NCBI RefSeq assembly: GCF_005233875.1
Contig: NZ_SZPZ01000002.1
Coordinates: forward strand, 1,240,001 to 1,304,000
Direction of reading: 5' to 3'
Length of the DNA: 64,000 nt
Source of the DNA: Kribbella jiaozuonensis
Lineage (GTDB): Bacteria; Actinomycetota; Actinomycetes; Propionibacteriales; Kribbellaceae
Below are positions 1 to 7,271 of the stretch, one piece after another. The position numbers and the translations under genes are program-made. The notes under the pieces are model-generated. The model ran no database searches and was not told the origin of the DNA. It saw only the letters and a program-made list of their open reading frames with translations. Within the stretch, counting starts at the first letter, position 1, and each line of letters starts with the position of its first letter.

Positions 1-778
1 CATCCTTGAGGGTGGTGGGATCGCCGCGCGACGGTGGCTCCATCGCGGCAGCCGCGACGACCTGCATCAAATGGTTGACGACCACGTCGCGCAGCGCGCC
101 GACCGGATCGTAGAAATGGCCGCGGTCCTCGACGCCGAAGTCCTCGGCCATCGTGATCTGGACACACTCGAGGTAGTTGCGGCTCCACAGCGGTTCGAGG
201 ACGGCGTTCGCGAACCGCAGGTACAAGATCTCCTCCAGCCCCATCTTCCCCAGGTAGTGGTCGATCCGGTACAGCTGCGACTCGTCGATGTACTGGTGCA
301 GCTGATCGGCCAGGTCCCGGGCGGAACGCCGATCGTGGCCGAACGGCTTCTCGACGACGACCCGGGCATGGGTGGTCAGCCCGGCATCTGCCAGGCCCTG
401 AACTACCCGGCCGAACAGGAACGGCGGGATCTCGAGGTAGAACACCGGCGTCTCAGCGCCCCTGATCGCGTCGCCGACGCGTTCGTAGACGGAAGCGTCG
501 GCGAGGTCGCCGCTGACATACGACAGCCGGGCCACGAGGCTGTCGAAGACGGACTTGTCGATGGTGATCCCCGTGCCCTCGATCGACGTCCTGGCCCGCT
601 CGATCAGCTGGTCGAGGGTCCAGTCGTCCGCCGCCACCCCGACGATCGGGCAGCTGAGCAGACCGCGCGCCTCCAGCCGGTAGAGCGAGCGGAACGTCAT
701 CACCTTGGCCAGGTCGCCGGTGATGCCGAAGATGACCAGTACGTCCGCGGTCCGCGGGTCCGTTGCCGCCGATGTCAT
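1..778 (-). CDS. zwf: glucose-6-phosphate dehydrogenase-like protein (3' part outside window)
   Basis: Oxidises glucose 6-phosphate to 6-phosphogluconolactone with NAD(P)+, the entry step of the oxidative pentose phosphate pathway, in the cytoplasm. About 259 N-terminal residues are visible. The nucleotide-binding segment VIFGITGDLAKVMTFRSLYR lies near residues 15-34. The family active-site signature RIDHYLGK, with its catalytic histidine region, is present at about residues 176-183. The ATG at 778 follows a strong purine-rich ribosome site (GGAGGGAGG). The gene is at the end of a minus-strand group after the DUF6325 gene and a microprotein gene, so it may belong to a stress or NADPH-supply operon. 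The Rossmann loop (FGITGDLAKVM) differs from the usual FGATGDLAKRK, so it may be an accessory paralogue rather than the housekeeping enzyme (inference). Confidence 0.88.
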   Translation of the reverse strand, partial: MTSAATDPRTADVLVIFGITGDLAKVMTFRSLYRLEARGLLSCPIVGVAADDWTLDQLIERARTSIEGTGITIDKSVFDSLVARLSYVSGDLADASVYERVGDAIRGAETPVFYLEIPPFLFGRVVQGLADAGLTTHARVVVEKPFGHDRRSARDLADQLHQYIDESQLYRIDHYLGKMGLEEILYLRFANAVLEPLWSRNYLECVQITMAEDFGVEDRGHFYDPVGALRDVVVNHLMQVVAAAAMEPPSRGDPTTLKD

Positions 779-889
779 ACCTGTCCTCCCTCCGCGTCAG
801 GCCGTCCGGTCTTCGCCTGACGATCAGGTTTTGCCGACGGCGGTCGACGCGTCACGCGGTACGACGGGTCAAGGATCGGGTCAACACCG

Positions 890-1057
890 TCAGTCGCGGC
901 GATCCTCGCGGCGGTCTCGCCGGTCCTCACGCCGGTCACCGCGATCGTCTCGCCGGTCGTCGCGGCGGTCGCGGCGGCGGTGGATGCCATGTGCGACGAC
1001 CACGGCACCTCCCACGGCTGCTATGGTCCTGCGCCTGCGTCGGGCTCCGAGCGGCAT
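890..1057 (-). CDS. Arg/Asp-rich repeat microprotein
   Basis: 55-residue protein of unknown function. The N-terminus is basic (MPLGARRRRRTIAAVGGAVV) with a short hydrophobic stretch at residues 11-22 that could be a weak membrane segment. The rest, about residues 26-55, is a low-complexity array of RRD, DDR, GDRREDRRD units. The start is supported by a perfect AGGAGG about 9 bases upstream of the ATG. It lies 11 bases downstream of the DUF6325 gene stop on the same strand, so co-transcription is likely. A longer reading frame upstream has no good ribosome site and overlaps the DUF6325 gene, so I did not use it. Repeat expansion in the DNA (imperfect cgg/cgc/gac units) is visible at 896-980. 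The call rests on the ribosome site and context only. Confidence 0.5.
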   Translation of the reverse strand: MPLGARRRRRTIAAVGGAVVVAHGIHRRRDRRDDRRDDRGDRREDRRDRREDRRD

Positions 1058-1068
1058 GGCTGATCCTC

Positions 1069-1530
1069 CTAGCTCTTCTTGGTCTCGTCGGCCTCTGCGG
1101 CGTCGGCCTCGATCGCGGCGAGTACGGCCTGGACCGGGATGCGTCCGCTTGCGGCCAGCTGGCCGCCGGCGTGGCGTACCGCCGCACCGAACGGCGCGGC
1201 CCACAGGTTCTCCCAGACGAGTACGGCGGCCGAGCTGCCGGGCTCGATGGTCTCGGCGAGGTCCTCGACGTCCTGCTCACTGAGCAGCATTGCGATACCG
1301 GTCTCGAACGCCCGCAGCTGCCCGATCTCGCTGTCTTCCAGATCAGTCGACTCGAACGCCTCGAAGCTGCCGTCCGCGTCCTTCATGAGGAACAGCAGGT
1401 CGAGGATCCGGATCAGGCCCCGGTCGACGTACTCGGCGAGGATCGGCGCGATCTCTCCGGTCAGCTTCGTACCCGGGAATTCGACGACGACCCAGTCGAC
1501 CGGCCCCAACTCATCGATAGTGGCACTCAT
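1069..1530 (-). CDS. DUF6325 family protein
   Basis: 153-residue soluble protein of the DUF6325 family (formerly grouped with DUF1269-like proteins). The conserved opening is visible: GPVDWVVVEFPGTKLTGEIAPIL, written here in part, followed by the acidic middle and the hydrophobic ENLWAAPFGAAVRHAGG segment near residues 108-124, which is characteristic of the family. The biochemical function is unknown. Such genes are often found in actinobacterial stress clusters near SHOCT-domain and HdeD-type proteins, and both types occur elsewhere in this window. It is the first gene of a minus-strand group (DUF6325, microprotein, zwf-like). Its upstream region carries two GATCCGGG-type palindromes and a 19-bp palindrome, which suggests tight regulation. 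Confidence 0.78.
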   Translation of the reverse strand: MSATIDELGPVDWVVVEFPGTKLTGEIAPILAEYVDRGLIRILDLLFLMKDADGSFEAFESTDLEDSEIGQLRAFETGIAMLLSEQDVEDLAETIEPGSSAAVLVWENLWAAPFGAAVRHAGGQLAASGRIPVQAVLAAIEADAAEADETKKS

Positions 1531-1567
1531 GCTCTACCTCCGGCGGTCAGAGTTGTTCGATGGCTCC

Positions 1568-1623
1568 GATCCGGGAGCACCCGGATCTGGGTACTGCACC
1601 GACGATCCGGCAGAACCCGGATC
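1568..1623. promoter_or_regulatory. Tandem pair of palindromic operator-like sites
   Basis: Two copies of an inverted repeat lie 36 bp apart, centre to centre, upstream of the DUF6325 gene. Copy 1 (1568-1587) is GATCCGGG-AGCA-CCCGGATC, with perfect 8-bp arms. Copy 2 (1604-1623) is GATCCGGC-AGAA-CCCGGATC, matching at 7 of 8 arm positions. The arrangement resembles a cooperative repressor or activator site. The cognate regulator is unknown. Confidence 0.6.
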
Positions 1624-1628
1624 ACCGC

Positions 1629-1647
1629 ATCACCCCTGCGGGACGAT
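1629..1647. promoter_or_regulatory. Weak copy of the 19-bp CCCTGCGGG palindrome
   Basis: ATCACCCCTGCGGGACGAT matches the stronger sites at 39964-39982 and 48822-48840 at 14 of 19 positions and keeps the ATC..CCC / GGG..GAT symmetry. It lies about 100 bp upstream of the DUF6325 start, next to the tandem palindromes. Confidence 0.4.
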
Positions 1648-1747
1648 TGGCGTCGCGAACCGTGCGGCGGTGTGGGGCGCGACGGCAACCGAGAAACCGA
1701 ATGTCCTGCTGATCGACTGGGGGTCAACGCCTCGGTAGCATCCGGAC

Positions 1748-2209
1748 ATGACGGACGACCAGGTCCACGCCGCTTTGGCCGAGCTCACCCGGATGGCGCA
1801 GGAGTCGGCTGAGGCGTACTTCGCTGGCGATCTTGACGCGTACGAAGGCGTGCTGCATCACGCGGATGACTTCACGCTGATGCCGCCGTTCGGTGGGCCG
1901 ACCAGGTCGGGCTTCGTGTTGGACGATGAAGCGCGCCAGGCCACCAGGGCCACCTTCCGTGGTGGCGAGGTGGAGGTTGAGGTCGACGCGTCGTACGTGA
2001 CTGACGAGCTGGCCGTGCTCGCGGTGGTGGAGCGACAGCGCGGCTTGGTGGGAGAACTGCCGGAGCAGGACTGGTCCCTGCGCGTCACGCTCGCGTTCCG
2101 ACGCGACGGTGGACAATGGCGGCTCGTCCACCGGCATGCGGACGCACTGGTCCACACCATCGGCTGGAGCACGCTCTCACAGCTCGCCCGCGGCGAACTG
2201 ACGGACTGA
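1748..2209 (+). CDS. NTF2-like (SnoaL/DUF4440-type) protein
   Basis: 153-residue protein with the cone-shaped NTF2-like fold expected of SnoaL/DUF4440 proteins. There is an N-terminal helix with the family-typical AEAYFAGDLDAYEGVLHHADDF (residues about 19-40, shown in part as AYFAGDLDAYEGVL), a proline-rich loop (LMPPFGG), and a C-terminal strand ending in FRRDGGQWRLVHRHADAL. Members bind small molecules or act as isomerases and hydrolases. No specific substrate can be read here. It appears to be monocistronic and stands between the minus-strand DUF6325 group and the minus-strand oxidoreductase at 2253. Confidence 0.75.
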   Translation: MTDDQVHAALAELTRMAQESAEAYFAGDLDAYEGVLHHADDFTLMPPFGGPTRSGFVLDDEARQATRATFRGGEVEVEVDASYVTDELAVLAVVERQRGLVGELPEQDWSLRVTLAFRRDGGQWRLVHRHADALVHTIGWSTLSQLARGELTD

Positions 2210-2252
2210 AAGCCGCGCCTGTCGAAGCGGCAGGGTTTGTTGGGTGGGGAGG

Positions 2253-3065
2253 TTATTGGCCGGTCAGGGTGGCAACGGTTGGGGCGAGGGTTGCGGCGGA
2301 GTTGGCGCCGATTACGAAGTAGGTGAAGCCGATTTCTTCGCGGCGGCGGTGGATTTCTTCGGTGGCTGCGGAGGGGTCGCTTGGGAGGATGACTAGTGAG
2401 TCGGCGGCGCGGAGTGCTGCGGTGTCGAGGTTGGGGGCTGCCATGAACGGGGCGACGGCGTCACCTACGGCGGCGACGTGTTGGGCCAGTTCGATGTCCC
2501 GGTGGCCGGTGAAGTCGCGTACCCGGTTTGTGGTTTCGGCTCGGTCGTCGTCCGTGGCGAGTACGAACGTGGCTGCGTCGGCGACCTCGAGTGCCAGTGC
2601 CTGCGACTTTGGTCCGCTTACCGCCATGACGACCGGTGTGTGCAGGTCGGGGCCGTCGAACTTGCGCAGGGCGGCCACGGTGTCGCGCATTCTGGTACGG
2701 CGCTCGGCTGGGGAGACGGCGGGCAGGCCCAGCTCGACTTCGATGCCGGGGCGGCCGGCGCCGATGCCCATTTCGAAGCGGCCGTCGGTGAGGACTGAGA
2801 GTGAATGAGCCTCCCATGCTGTGCTCCATGGTTCGCGCAGGGCGGCGGCGTACACCCACGAGCCGATCCGGAGATCGGTGAGCGCGGCCGCGGTTGCCAG
2901 CGTGGGGCCGAGCGCTGGCTGCCAGGTGGGGACGTCGGGCATCAGCAAGGTTGAGTACCCGCTGTCGGCGATGCGTCGCACGCTGTCCCGCCACGTCGGC
3001 AGGTCAGACGTGATCGGCGCAACGACGCCAAATCGGAAGGGCCTGGGCTTGGCCTGGTCGGGCAT
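2253..3065 (-). CDS. LLM-class F420/flavin-dependent oxidoreductase
   Basis: 270-residue TIM-barrel oxidoreductase of the luciferase-like monooxygenase class, most like actinobacterial F420-dependent enzymes (TIGR03621-like). Visible motifs are FRFGVVAPI at the first strand, LRIGSWVYAAALREPWSTAW in the middle, and the cofactor-site segment GRFEMGIGAGRPGIEVE (about residues 100-116). The substrate is unknown; F420 rather than FMN use is inferred from taxon and family. The ATG at 3065 is preceded by AAGGAG. The open frame continues far upstream, over the next gene, but that extension has no homology and is not coding. It is transcribed divergently from the dioxygenase gene at 3306 across a 240-bp gap. 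Confidence 0.83.
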   Translation of the reverse strand: MPDQAKPRPFRFGVVAPITSDLPTWRDSVRRIADSGYSTLLMPDVPTWQPALGPTLATAAALTDLRIGSWVYAAALREPWSTAWEAHSLSVLTDGRFEMGIGAGRPGIEVELGLPAVSPAERRTRMRDTVAALRKFDGPDLHTPVVMAVSGPKSQALALEVADAATFVLATDDDRAETTNRVRDFTGHRDIELAQHVAAVGDAVAPFMAAPNLDTAALRAADSLVILPSDPSAATEEIHRRREEIGFTYFVIGANSAATLAPTVATLTGQ

Positions 3066-3305
3066 CGTGGTTCTCCTTGGGTGTGGGGCCTTGTTCTGTC
3101 CTGTTGTCCTCTCCACGAACCGGCCATGCAGGATTCGACATCGCTGCACCAGAACCTTCGCGTCCCGGGGCCGGCTGGGGTGGAGTACGTCGGCGTCGTA
3201 CACCTGCCAGATTTTCGGCGTCGGTCCGTGGTGGGGAAGGGCGGGCGGTCGTAGTGTCGGGAGCGGCGGCGGGTGACGTCGTCGCGCGTTGGGAGGGGAA
3301 GAACG

Positions 3306-4271
3306 ATGGTTGATTCGGTCGCGCCGCACGGGCTTCACCATGTGACTGCTATCGCGGAGGATCCGCAGCGTAACGTCGACTTCTACACCACGGTGCTGGG
3401 GCTGCGTCTGGTCAAGCGGACCGTCAACTTCGACGCTCCGGATACCTATCACTTGTACTACGGAGATGCCTCGGGCCGGCCGTCGACGCTGTTGACGTTC
3501 TTTCCGTGGCCCGGAGCGCCGAACGGCAAGCAGGGCACCGGTCTCACGACGGCCACCGCGTTCAGCGTCCCGCCGGAGTCCCTCGGGTGGTGGCAACAGA
3601 GACTGGACGACCTCGGGGTCGACGCGGACGCGCCGGTCGCCGGCTCCGACCAGGAGGTCCTGCGGCTGCGCGATCCCGACGGGCTGGTGATCGAGCTGGT
3701 CGCGTCCGACGGTGACAGCCGATCCGGTTGGGACGGCGTCGCCGCCATACCGTTCGACAACGCGATCCGGGGCCTCTTCTCGGTGACGATGACCGAGCAG
3801 CAGCTCGACCCGACGGCGGAGATGCTCGCGGGCATGCTGGGGATGCGGCACGGCCAGGACACCAGCGACGGGTCGCGGTTCGTGATGTCCGGGGGAGCGG
3901 AGGGTACGGCGGTGGACGTCCGACCGAGCCAGGCCGCTCGCGGTGTCCAGGCCGCCGGAACCGTCCACCACATCGCGTTCCGGGCACCTGACGGCGAGAC
4001 CCAGGCGAAATGGCGGATGGAGCTGATCGAGGCCGGCGTACAGGTCACCGAGATCCTCGACCGGCAGTACTTCACGTCGATCTACTTCCGTGAACCGGGC
4101 GGAGTCCTGCTCGAGATCGCGACCGACCAGCCGGGCTTCACAGTGGACGAGCCGCTGCTGGAACTCGGCCAGCACCTGAAGCTTCCGCCCTGGCTCGAGC
4201 CGGACCGCGAGCAGATCCAGGCCTCGTTGCCCCAGCTGCGTGTACCACCGCAGCCGCACGAAGCCGGCTGA
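3306..4271 (+). CDS. VOC-family ring-cleaving dioxygenase, MhqO/MhqA-like
   Basis: 321-residue two-domain vicinal-oxygen-chelate protein. The opening GLHHVTAIAEDPQRNVDFY supplies the first metal histidine (H11 region), the second half supplies TVHHIAFRAP, and the end supplies the metal glutamate in GGVLLEIATD. This is the usual His-His-Glu set for Fe(II) or Mn(II). The family cleaves catechol or hydroquinone rings. In Bacillus subtilis, MhqA and MhqO serve in quinone and electrophile resistance. GGGAGGGGA lies just upstream of the ATG. The stop codon overlaps the start of the MhqD-like esterase gene (ATGA), so the two are translationally coupled, the same pairing as in mhq operons. The exact substrate is inference. 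Confidence 0.85.
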   Translation: MVDSVAPHGLHHVTAIAEDPQRNVDFYTTVLGLRLVKRTVNFDAPDTYHLYYGDASGRPSTLLTFFPWPGAPNGKQGTGLTTATAFSVPPESLGWWQQRLDDLGVDADAPVAGSDQEVLRLRDPDGLVIELVASDGDSRSGWDGVAAIPFDNAIRGLFSVTMTEQQLDPTAEMLAGMLGMRHGQDTSDGSRFVMSGGAEGTAVDVRPSQAARGVQAAGTVHHIAFRAPDGETQAKWRMELIEAGVQVTEILDRQYFTSIYFREPGGVLLEIATDQPGFTVDEPLLELGQHLKLPPWLEPDREQIQASLPQLRVPPQPHEAG

Positions 4272-4903
4272 TGAGCGAGGACCCGCTCCGGCGGCCGCAC
4301 GTCTGGCTTCCGGGCTCGTCCGACCCACCGCTGCTGTTGCTGCATGGCACGGGTGGCGACGAGCACGATCTCCTCGTACTGCGGGAGCACCTCGCACCCG
4401 ACGCGGCCGTGCTGTCGCCGCGGGGGACCGTGTCCGAGCAGGGAATGGCACGGTTCTTCCGCAGGCTCAGGGAGGGCGTGTTCGACGAGGACGACCTTCG
4501 GCTGCGCGCCGACGAACTCGCCGCCTTTCTGACCGCCGCCGAGCAGAAGTACGACGTGCCTGCTGGTTCGTGGATGGCGGTTGGCTTCTCCAACGGCGCC
4601 AACATCGCCTCCGCGCTGCTCCTACGCCATCCCGAGTCGCTCGCCGGCGCCGTACTGCTGGCGGCAATGGTGCCCTTCGCGGCGGATGGGCCGGAGGACC
4701 ACGCACTCGCCGGCAAGCGAGTGCTGATCGTCAACGGTGACAGGGACCCGATGGCGACGCCGCAGCAGACCAGCAGGCTGGCCGAGCAACTCCGACGCCG
4801 AGACGCCGATGTTGGACTGCTGTCGTTCGCCGGCGGCCACACCATCGACGCCGGCGTACTGCCCGACATCAAGGCGTTCATCGAGGTGGGTCGCGCGAAC
4901 TGA
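4271..4903 (+). CDS. alpha/beta hydrolase, phospholipase/carboxylesterase (MhqD-like)
   Basis: 210-residue serine esterase. Visible elements are the oxyanion region LLLLHGTGGDEHD (residues 21-33), the nucleophile elbow GFSNGA (Ser107), the acid in NGDRDPM (about 158) and the histidine in GGHTIDAG (about 190). The Asn in place of Gly after the serine (GFSNGA) is typical of the YpfH/MhqD carboxylesterase group. It starts within the stop codon of the dioxygenase gene (4 bp overlap). In known mhq systems such esterases accompany quinone-detoxifying dioxygenases, so a role in aromatic-electrophile breakdown is likely but inferred. Confidence 0.85.
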   Translation: MSEDPLRRPHVWLPGSSDPPLLLLHGTGGDEHDLLVLREHLAPDAAVLSPRGTVSEQGMARFFRRLREGVFDEDDLRLRADELAAFLTAAEQKYDVPAGSWMAVGFSNGANIASALLLRHPESLAGAVLLAAMVPFAADGPEDHALAGKRVLIVNGDRDPMATPQQTSRLAEQLRRRDADVGLLSFAGGHTIDAGVLPDIKAFIEVGRAN

Positions 4904-4979
4904 GAAACGCCCATACCTCGGACAGTCAATGGGTGATCGGCGGATACTCTCGGTCCGGTCGGCAGATGGAGGTCGGGGT

Positions 4980-5879
4980 ATGGAGTTGCGCCAGCTGCGT
5001 CATTTCATTGCGCTTGCGGAGGAGCGGAGTGTGACCGGCGCGGCCCGTCGGGAGTTGATCGTGCAGTCGGGACTGTCGAACTCCCTGCAGTCGTTGGAGC
5101 GCGAGCTGGGCACCGAGCTGTACCTGCGCGGTACGCGGCCGGTGCGGCTCACCGCCACAGGGGAGGCCCTGGTGGCGCCGGCGCGCGAGGCGTTGCGTGC
5201 CGCGGAGACCGCTCGTCGCGCGGTGCAGGAGACCCGGGACGTGCTCGTCGGTCGGCTCCGACTCGGGATCGCCCTCTCCGCGCAGTACCTCGTTCCGTTC
5301 GCGGGCTACCTCGGCGCGTTCCTGCGTGACCACCCCGGCGTCGACGTGCGGATGCGTGGCACCGCCGCACTGGACATGCTGGACATGGTGGAGAACGGCG
5401 AACTCGACTGCGCGATCGGACCGGCGCTGGAGCAACGCGGCCGGTTGCGCCTGACCTCGCTGGCCAGCGAGCCGCTGGCGTTGACCTGCCGCACCGATCA
5501 TGAGCTTGCAGGCCGAGACAGCGTGACGGTCGCCGACCTCGCCGGCGAGCGCTTCGTCGACGTACCGCCGGGCTGGACCGCGCGGCTGCTCTGCGATGCC
5601 CTGTTCGCCGGAGCCGGACTTACCCGGCGGATCGTCGCGGAGGCCGGCGACTGGGAGGTGCTGCTGGAGATGATTGCCGCCGGCGCCGGTATCGGGTTCA
5701 CCCCGGTGGGCCTGCAGTACAAGGTCCTGACCGCTCCCGACAGCCCGCTGCGTCACGTTCGAGTGGAAGGCGCCCAGATGGATCGCCACCTCTACCTGAT
5801 CCTGCCGCCGCGCGCCGAGACGAGCCCTGCGGCCGCAGCGTTCGCAGCGGGCATGTTGGCCCTGCACGGCGCCGACTGA
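4980..5879 (+). CDS. LysR-family transcriptional regulator
   Basis: 299-residue LysR regulator. The N-terminal winged helix-turn-helix is at residues 1-60 (MELRQLRHFIALAEERSVTG, followed by SNSLQSLERELGTELYLRG). The C-terminal periplasmic-binding-like effector domain runs from about residue 90. The ATG at 4980 gives the canonical LysR start. It lies between the MhqO/MhqD pair and the MFS transporter, all on the plus strand. The gap to the transporter (5880-5976) contains a symmetric T-N11-A element, so it probably controls the pump and perhaps the upstream pair. The inducer is unknown. Confidence 0.88.
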   Translation: MELRQLRHFIALAEERSVTGAARRELIVQSGLSNSLQSLERELGTELYLRGTRPVRLTATGEALVAPAREALRAAETARRAVQETRDVLVGRLRLGIALSAQYLVPFAGYLGAFLRDHPGVDVRMRGTAALDMLDMVENGELDCAIGPALEQRGRLRLTSLASEPLALTCRTDHELAGRDSVTVADLAGERFVDVPPGWTARLLCDALFAGAGLTRRIVAEAGDWEVLLEMIAAGAGIGFTPVGLQYKVLTAPDSPLRHVRVEGAQMDRHLYLILPPRAETSPAAAAFAAGMLALHGAD

Positions 5880-5895
5880 GGGGGTCCGGCCTCGG

Positions 5896-5923
5896 CATCT
5901 CCAGGAGAGATGGAAGGCATCTC
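5896..5923. promoter_or_regulatory. LysR-type palindrome upstream of MFS gene
   Basis: CATCTC-CAGGA-GAGATG is a perfect 6-bp inverted repeat at 5896-5912. A third CATCTC copy follows at 5918-5923. The centre contains a T-N11-A arrangement (TCTCCAGGAGAGA), the usual LysR-box pattern. It lies between the LysR gene and the MFS start. Confidence 0.5.
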
Positions 5924-5976
5924 ATCCAGGCCCACGAAGTCCGGCATCGGCCTTCGCAGGCAGGAGGTTCTCACGA

Positions 5977-7266
5977 GTGGAAGCACCATTCGCTCGCGAG
6001 AGGTTGGAAATGAGTACAGCTACACGTTCGTCCCGCGTCGCAGTCGCCAGCACCAGCAGGCATCTGGCCGGTTTCTGGTTCGTGGGCGCCGCGTTCCTGA
6101 CGTTGATGGCCTTCGGCACCGTTCCCACTCCGCTGTGGCCGATCTACCAGGTCCGGGATCACTTCGGTCCGACGACGGTGACGATCGCCTTCGCCGTGCT
6201 GGTCATCGGCACCGGCGCCAGTTTCCGGCTGCTGGGCCACTTGTCCGATCGGCTGGGCCGCCGCCGGGTGATCGTGCCCGGGCTCCTGGTCGCGATCCTC
6301 GCCGACGCAGTGCTGGCCTTCTGGCCCGACCTGCCCGGCCTGATCGTCGGCCGGGTGTTGACCGGGGTGGCGATCGGCCTGATGGCATCGACCGCGACGG
6401 CCTATCTCAGCGATCTGTACCACCAGGCGCGGCCCGGGCGCGACGGATCGGCGGTCCCCGCACTGGTCGCCACCGCTGTCAATCTGGGTGGTCTCGCACT
6501 CGGCCCGCTGGCAGCGGGAATCCTGGCCCAATGGGCGCCGTCGCCCTTGCGTACGCCGTACATCATCTTCGGAGCGCTCATGGCCGGGCTGCTCGTACTC
6601 GTGCTGGCCAGTCCGGAGACCATCGACACCGCGGCCGCGGACCAGGACCGGCCGGTGCGGTTCGCTCTGCGTCCAGGACAGCGCGCGGCCTTCGGGGCGG
6701 CAGCAGCCGTCGGGTTCTTCGCGTTCGCCGTGATGGGGCTGTTCTCCTCGCTCGGCGCGATCATCGTGCGCGGCGAGCTCGGCATCACGTCGTACTTCGT
6801 TGCCGGCCTTGCACCGTTCGCCGCCTTCGCCGCATCAGCCGTCGCGCAGCTCGCGCTCGGCAAGCTCGCCCACTCGACGGTCCTCCTGATCGGCGGGCTG
6901 CTGTTCCCGATCGGCCTGGCGCTGACCGCCGTCTCGCTCTACCAGCCGACGCTCTGGCTGGCGCTCACGTCCGCGGCCCTGGCCGGCGCCGGCGCGGGTC
7001 TGCTCATCAAGAGCGGCGTGACCGAGGCCGCGATCGCCGCCGTACCCGCTTCACGCGCCGGCGTACTCGCCATGTTCTTCATCATCGCCTACGTCGGCAT
7101 GGGCCTGCCCTCGATCGCGTTCAGCCTGGTCATCCAGCACGTCGCCCTCCGACCATCGATGATCGGATTCGCCACCGTACTGTCCGCCGGCGCCTTCATC
7201 TCCATCATCATCGCCCGACGATCGACCGCCGCCTCCACCCACCTGAGTCCGCAAGCCGCGAGGTAA
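5977..7266 (+). CDS. MFS transporter
   Basis: Major facilitator superfamily permease of up to 429 residues with about 12 hydrophobic segments. The inter-helix 2-3 signature appears as GHLSDRLGRRRVIVPGLL near residues 88-105, which is diagnostic for MFS drug or metabolite transporters. The substrate is unknown. The GTG at 5977 has a perfect AGGAGG at 5962-5967. An ATG at 6010 (MSTATRSS) with GAGAGG is an alternative and would remove 11 residues. It is the likely target of the LysR regulator just upstream, and given the neighbours may export an aromatic or electrophilic compound (inference). Its stop lies 5 bp from the converging GlxA-like gene. Confidence 0.88.
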   Translation: MEAPFARERLEMSTATRSSRVAVASTSRHLAGFWFVGAAFLTLMAFGTVPTPLWPIYQVRDHFGPTTVTIAFAVLVIGTGASFRLLGHLSDRLGRRRVIVPGLLVAILADAVLAFWPDLPGLIVGRVLTGVAIGLMASTATAYLSDLYHQARPGRDGSAVPALVATAVNLGGLALGPLAAGILAQWAPSPLRTPYIIFGALMAGLLVLVLASPETIDTAAADQDRPVRFALRPGQRAAFGAAAAVGFFAFAVMGLFSSLGAIIVRGELGITSYFVAGLAPFAAFAASAVAQLALGKLAHSTVLLIGGLLFPIGLALTAVSLYQPTLWLALTSAALAGAGAGLLIKSGVTEAAIAAVPASRAGVLAMFFIIAYVGMGLPSIAFSLVIQHVALRPSMIGFATVLSAGAFISIIIARRSTAASTHLSPQAAR

Positions 7267-7271
7267 CGGTG

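Noticed and set aside
896..980. CRISPR-like regular repeats
   Set aside because: Units are irregular triplet multiples inside a reading frame, with no unique spacers.
2253..4451. Long minus-strand frame of 732 codons
   Set aside because: Only the 270 codons from 3065 have homology and a ribosome site; the rest is antisense to the dioxygenase gene.
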